From the NCBI RefSeq assembly GCF_016862955.1, contig NZ_BONY01000040.1, positions 26,313 through 90,312 of the forward strand: a stretch of 64,000 nucleotides of DNA. The letters are read 5' to 3'. Of this stretch, positions 63,716-64,000 are shown one piece after another. Numbering within the stretch: position 1 is the first letter of the stretch; each line of letters opens with the position of its first letter. Position numbers and translations under genes: made by a program. The DNA comes from Rhizocola hellebori. Its GTDB lineage: Bacteria; Actinomycetota; Actinomycetes; Mycobacteriales; Micromonosporaceae. The notes under the pieces are model-generated. The model saw only the letters and a program-made list of their open reading frames with translations, made no database searches and was not told the DNA's origin.

Positions 63716-64000
63716 GATCGTCGATTCTACGTGGGCTCCCCCAAGCCCGGTCAAGACAAACCCCGCCGCCTGCCAGTTCCCAGAAAGCATCATGAAGGCT
63801 TTCGTGGCGCTGGAAGGGTTTGCTGCCCATATTTCTCTACGCGGCACCGTCGTGGTCGCTCACCGTAACCTCCCGGGCGGCACGAAGGCCCGTGCTCCCA
63901 CACCGAAACCCCTCACGCGCGACGCGCAACAAGTCATCAACCACCTCCCGATCTCGTGTCTGCCGCGATGGTAGGCCGCTCCGGGGTCGCCGGATGGTCC
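63716..64000. other. No gene recognised at right edge
   Basis: The last 285 bp hold only the upstream region of the oxidoreductase gene. I see no convincing coding frame, RNA gene or repeat. Confidence 0.5.

Overview
This window is a gene-dense, very GC-rich piece of a high-GC Gram-positive chromosome. GTG and TTG starts, Tat and Sec secreted enzymes, ricin-B and CBM modules, a form I carbon monoxide dehydrogenase locus and a cyclitol synthase all fit a soil actinomycete. The genus cannot be fixed from this sequence. I saw no rRNA, tRNA, CRISPR array, transposase or phage gene. Annotation was done by reading frames, start contexts and motifs by eye; family names were not checked against any database.

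Positions 1-12657 (minus strand) hold four very large soluble proteins whose genes overlap by exactly 4 bp: an M64-type metallopeptidase, a DUF6603-like protein, and two giant proteins I could not assign, the last running off the left edge. This is the best candidate here for an undescribed multi-protein system. Next come a secreted PQQ-propeller/Ig/discoidin protein, a G-rich tandem repeat, a membrane protein, a secreted ThuA-ricin protein, an S10-type carboxypeptidase, and a divergent TetR/aldo-keto reductase pair with two perfect operators. After several small genes comes a hemicellulose locus: GH62 arabinofuranosidase, SGNH esterase and LacI regulator, with an operator-flanked promoter.

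Positions 29446-45863 are a carbon monoxide dehydrogenase (Cox) island. Two complete coxM-coxS-coxL sets are transcribed away from each other. Around them are two XdhC/CoxI-type maturation proteins (one fused to a YHS domain), a LysR regulator, CoxG, the CoxD/CoxE AAA+/VWA pair, a GIY-YIG-like protein, and a compact array of six tiny proteins, five of them single-pass membrane proteins. The two large subunits differ in the active-site loop (AYSCSFR against AYRCSFR). A decayed LysR gene marks the right edge.

Positions 46468-49855 form a mau-like cassette: MauE-like and MauD/TlpA-like proteins precede a Tat-exported 12-cysteine protein fused to two peptidoglycan-binding repeats. Positions 49901-56011 (minus) encode a receptor-like pseudokinase with fibronectin III ectodomain and a TIR-TM-WD40 protein. 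A secreted glycoside-hydrolase-like protein follows. The right end (58054-63715) is a small cyclitol or aminocyclitol glycoside cluster: 2-deoxy-scyllo-inosose synthase, two glycosyltransferases, an MFS exporter and a Gfo/Idh/MocA oxidoreductase.
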